A stretch of DNA of 64,000 bases from Trichocoleus desertorum NBK24 (GTDB lineage: Bacteria > Cyanobacteriota > Cyanobacteriia > FACHB-46): positions 1,645,628-1,709,627 of the forward strand of contig NZ_CP116619.1 of NCBI RefSeq assembly GCF_030409055.1. Reading direction: 5' to 3'. Each line of letters starts with the position of its first letter. Position 1 is the stretch's first letter. Both the position numbers and the translations under genes were made by a program. The notes below the pieces were generated by a model, which ran no database searches, was not told the DNA's origin, and saw nothing but the letters and a program-made list of their open reading frames with translations. Below are positions 63,027-64,000 of this stretch, one piece after another.

Positions 63027-64000
63027 ATGGGACTCGCAACGATTAACCCAGCCACAGGAGAAACGCTTAAGACATTTGAACCCCTTACAGATGTAGAACT
63101 AGAAGCCAAACTTCATCAAGCAGACCGAACCTTTCAGGAATATCGAAAAACTGCGATCGCTCAACGGGCGGAGTGGATGCAAGCCGCCGCTCAGATTTTG
63201 GAGACGAATAAAGAGCATTTTGGCAAAATCATGACCCTGGAAATGGGCAAAACTCTCAAGTCAGCGATCGCTGAGGTCGAGAAGTGTGCCTGGGTCTGTC
63301 GCTACTACGCGGAAAACGCCGCAGAATTTTTGGCAGATGTCCCCGCTCAAACGGATGCTAGCCAAAGCTTTGTGCGCTACCAGCCCATTGGGGCAGTGCT
63401 CGCGGTGATGCCGTGGAATTTTCCCTTCTGGCAGGTCTTTCGCTTTGCAGCTCCAGCGCTAATGGTAGGCAATGTTGGCTTGCTAAAACATGCCTCAAAC
63501 GTACCGCAGTGCGCCTTAGCCATCCAAGACGTTTTTGACAAAGCGGGTTTTCCACCTGGAGCGTTCCAAACGCTACTGATCGGCTCCGATCGCGTTGCGG
63601 CGCTTGTGGCAGACGATCGCGTTAAAGCCGCCGCCCTAACGGGGAGCGAACATGCTGGGGCTAGCCTCGCCTCTGCTTGTGGCAAGCAAATCAAAAAAAC
63701 GGTATTGGAACTGGGCGGCAGTGACCCCTTTATTGTCTTAGAGAGCGCTGATTTAGAGGCTGCTGTCACCACCGCTGTAACTGCGCGCCTGCTAAATAAC
63801 GGTCAATCTTGCATTGCTGGCAAACGCTTTATTATTGCTGAGGCGATCGCCGATGAGTTTGAGCGCCGCTTAGTTGAGAAGTATCAAGCGCTGAAAGTGG
63901 GCGATCCAATGGAACTCGACACCGATATTGGCCCCTTGGCTACCCCCGACATTCTGCAAGACTTAGACCATCAGGTGCAGGCTTGTCTAGAAAAAGGTGC
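63027..64000 (+). CDS. NAD(P)-dependent succinate-semialdehyde dehydrogenase, 5' part
   Basis: An aldehyde dehydrogenase cut by the window end after 324 codons. Seen: INPATGETLKTFEPLTDVE, VLAVMPWNFPFWQVFRFAAPALMVGN, LTGSEHAGASLASACG, the Glu base in VLELGGSDPFIVL, and the catalytic Cys in NNGQSCIAGKRFI. The NPATG start and QSCIAGKRF pattern match the cyanobacterial SSADH that, with 2-oxoglutarate decarboxylase, bypasses the missing step of the TCA cycle. GGGAGG precedes the ATG by seven bases. Fusion or other substrates cannot be excluded without the C-terminus. Confidence 0.88.
   Translation, partial: MGLATINPATGETLKTFEPLTDVELEAKLHQADRTFQEYRKTAIAQRAEWMQAAAQILETNKEHFGKIMTLEMGKTLKSAIAEVEKCAWVCRYYAENAAEFLADVPAQTDASQSFVRYQPIGAVLAVMPWNFPFWQVFRFAAPALMVGNVGLLKHASNVPQCALAIQDVFDKAGFPPGAFQTLLIGSDRVAALVADDRVKAAALTGSEHAGASLASACGKQIKKTVLELGGSDPFIVLESADLEAAVTTAVTARLLNNGQSCIAGKRFIIAEAIADEFERRLVEKYQALKVGDPMELDTDIGPLATPDILQDLDHQVQACLEKG

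Noticed and set aside
62786-63109. 107-codon minus-strand open frame over the SSADH start
   Set aside because: It overlaps the strongly supported SSADH N-terminus and has low-complexity composition typical of an antisense shadow.

Overview
The window is from a cyanobacterial chromosome. The evidence is very dense HIP1-type GCGATCGC octamers, a plastid-terminal-oxidase-like diiron oxidase, a typical cyanobacterial rplS-trnW-secE-nusG-rplK-rplA-rplJ-rplL cluster, and SLH, YsnF/AvaK and SSADH genes of cyanobacterial type. The genus cannot be fixed from the sequence alone; a filamentous, IS-rich lineage seems likely.

Layout. 1-10.3 kb is ordinary chromosome: the end of an RND adaptor, an AEC transporter, an HtrA/Deg protease, a PTOX/AOX-like oxidase, DusA, a hypothetical protein, a short SLH protein, Map and a two-half M16 peptidase. 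10.7-13.5 kb is a metal ABC transporter in the order binding protein-ATPase-permease. 13.6-17.8 kb is the translation/transcription cluster with tRNA-Trp and an L10-leader attenuator. 17.9-23.5 kb holds small mixed genes (GIY-YIG, YsnF, rhomboid, FabG, thioredoxin, nucleotidyl cyclase). 23.6-30.3 kb is a minus-strand set of membrane glycosyltransferases. After a 0.9-kb divergent spacer, 31.2-44.0 kb is a plus-strand run: fatty acyl-AMP ligase, acyl-CoA dehydrogenase, acyl carrier protein, MBOAT acyltransferase, SGNH-like protein, NDH-2-like flavoprotein, HTTM-DCC1 membrane protein, GT2 and a GT-C-like protein. The simplest reading is that the two divergent arms make an envelope glycan or glycolipid carrying an ACP-derived, possibly alpha,beta-unsaturated, acyl group. 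This is inference.

44.0-55.7 kb is an insertion-sequence pile-up. An IS66 element with an 8-bp duplication CTATCAGT carries an IS200-type element, and a group IIC intron sits exactly at the IS200 right end. Just downstream, one membrane glycosyltransferase gene (start 47889, end 55655) is split by four elements: ISKra4-like (AAGATGTG duplication), IS1634-like (TTTTAC; itself containing an ISH3 element with AGACT duplication), IS630 (TA) and IS5 (TTA). Removing the elements and one copy of each duplication rejoins five fragments in one frame of 482 codons, with one internal stop at 55440-55442. About 10 kb of mobile DNA is packed into 11.6 kb.

55.7-64.0 kb returns to chromosome: a GH116 glucosylceramidase-like enzyme, a large secreted HExxH metalloprotease, two small unknown proteins and the start of a succinate-semialdehyde dehydrogenase that runs off the window.
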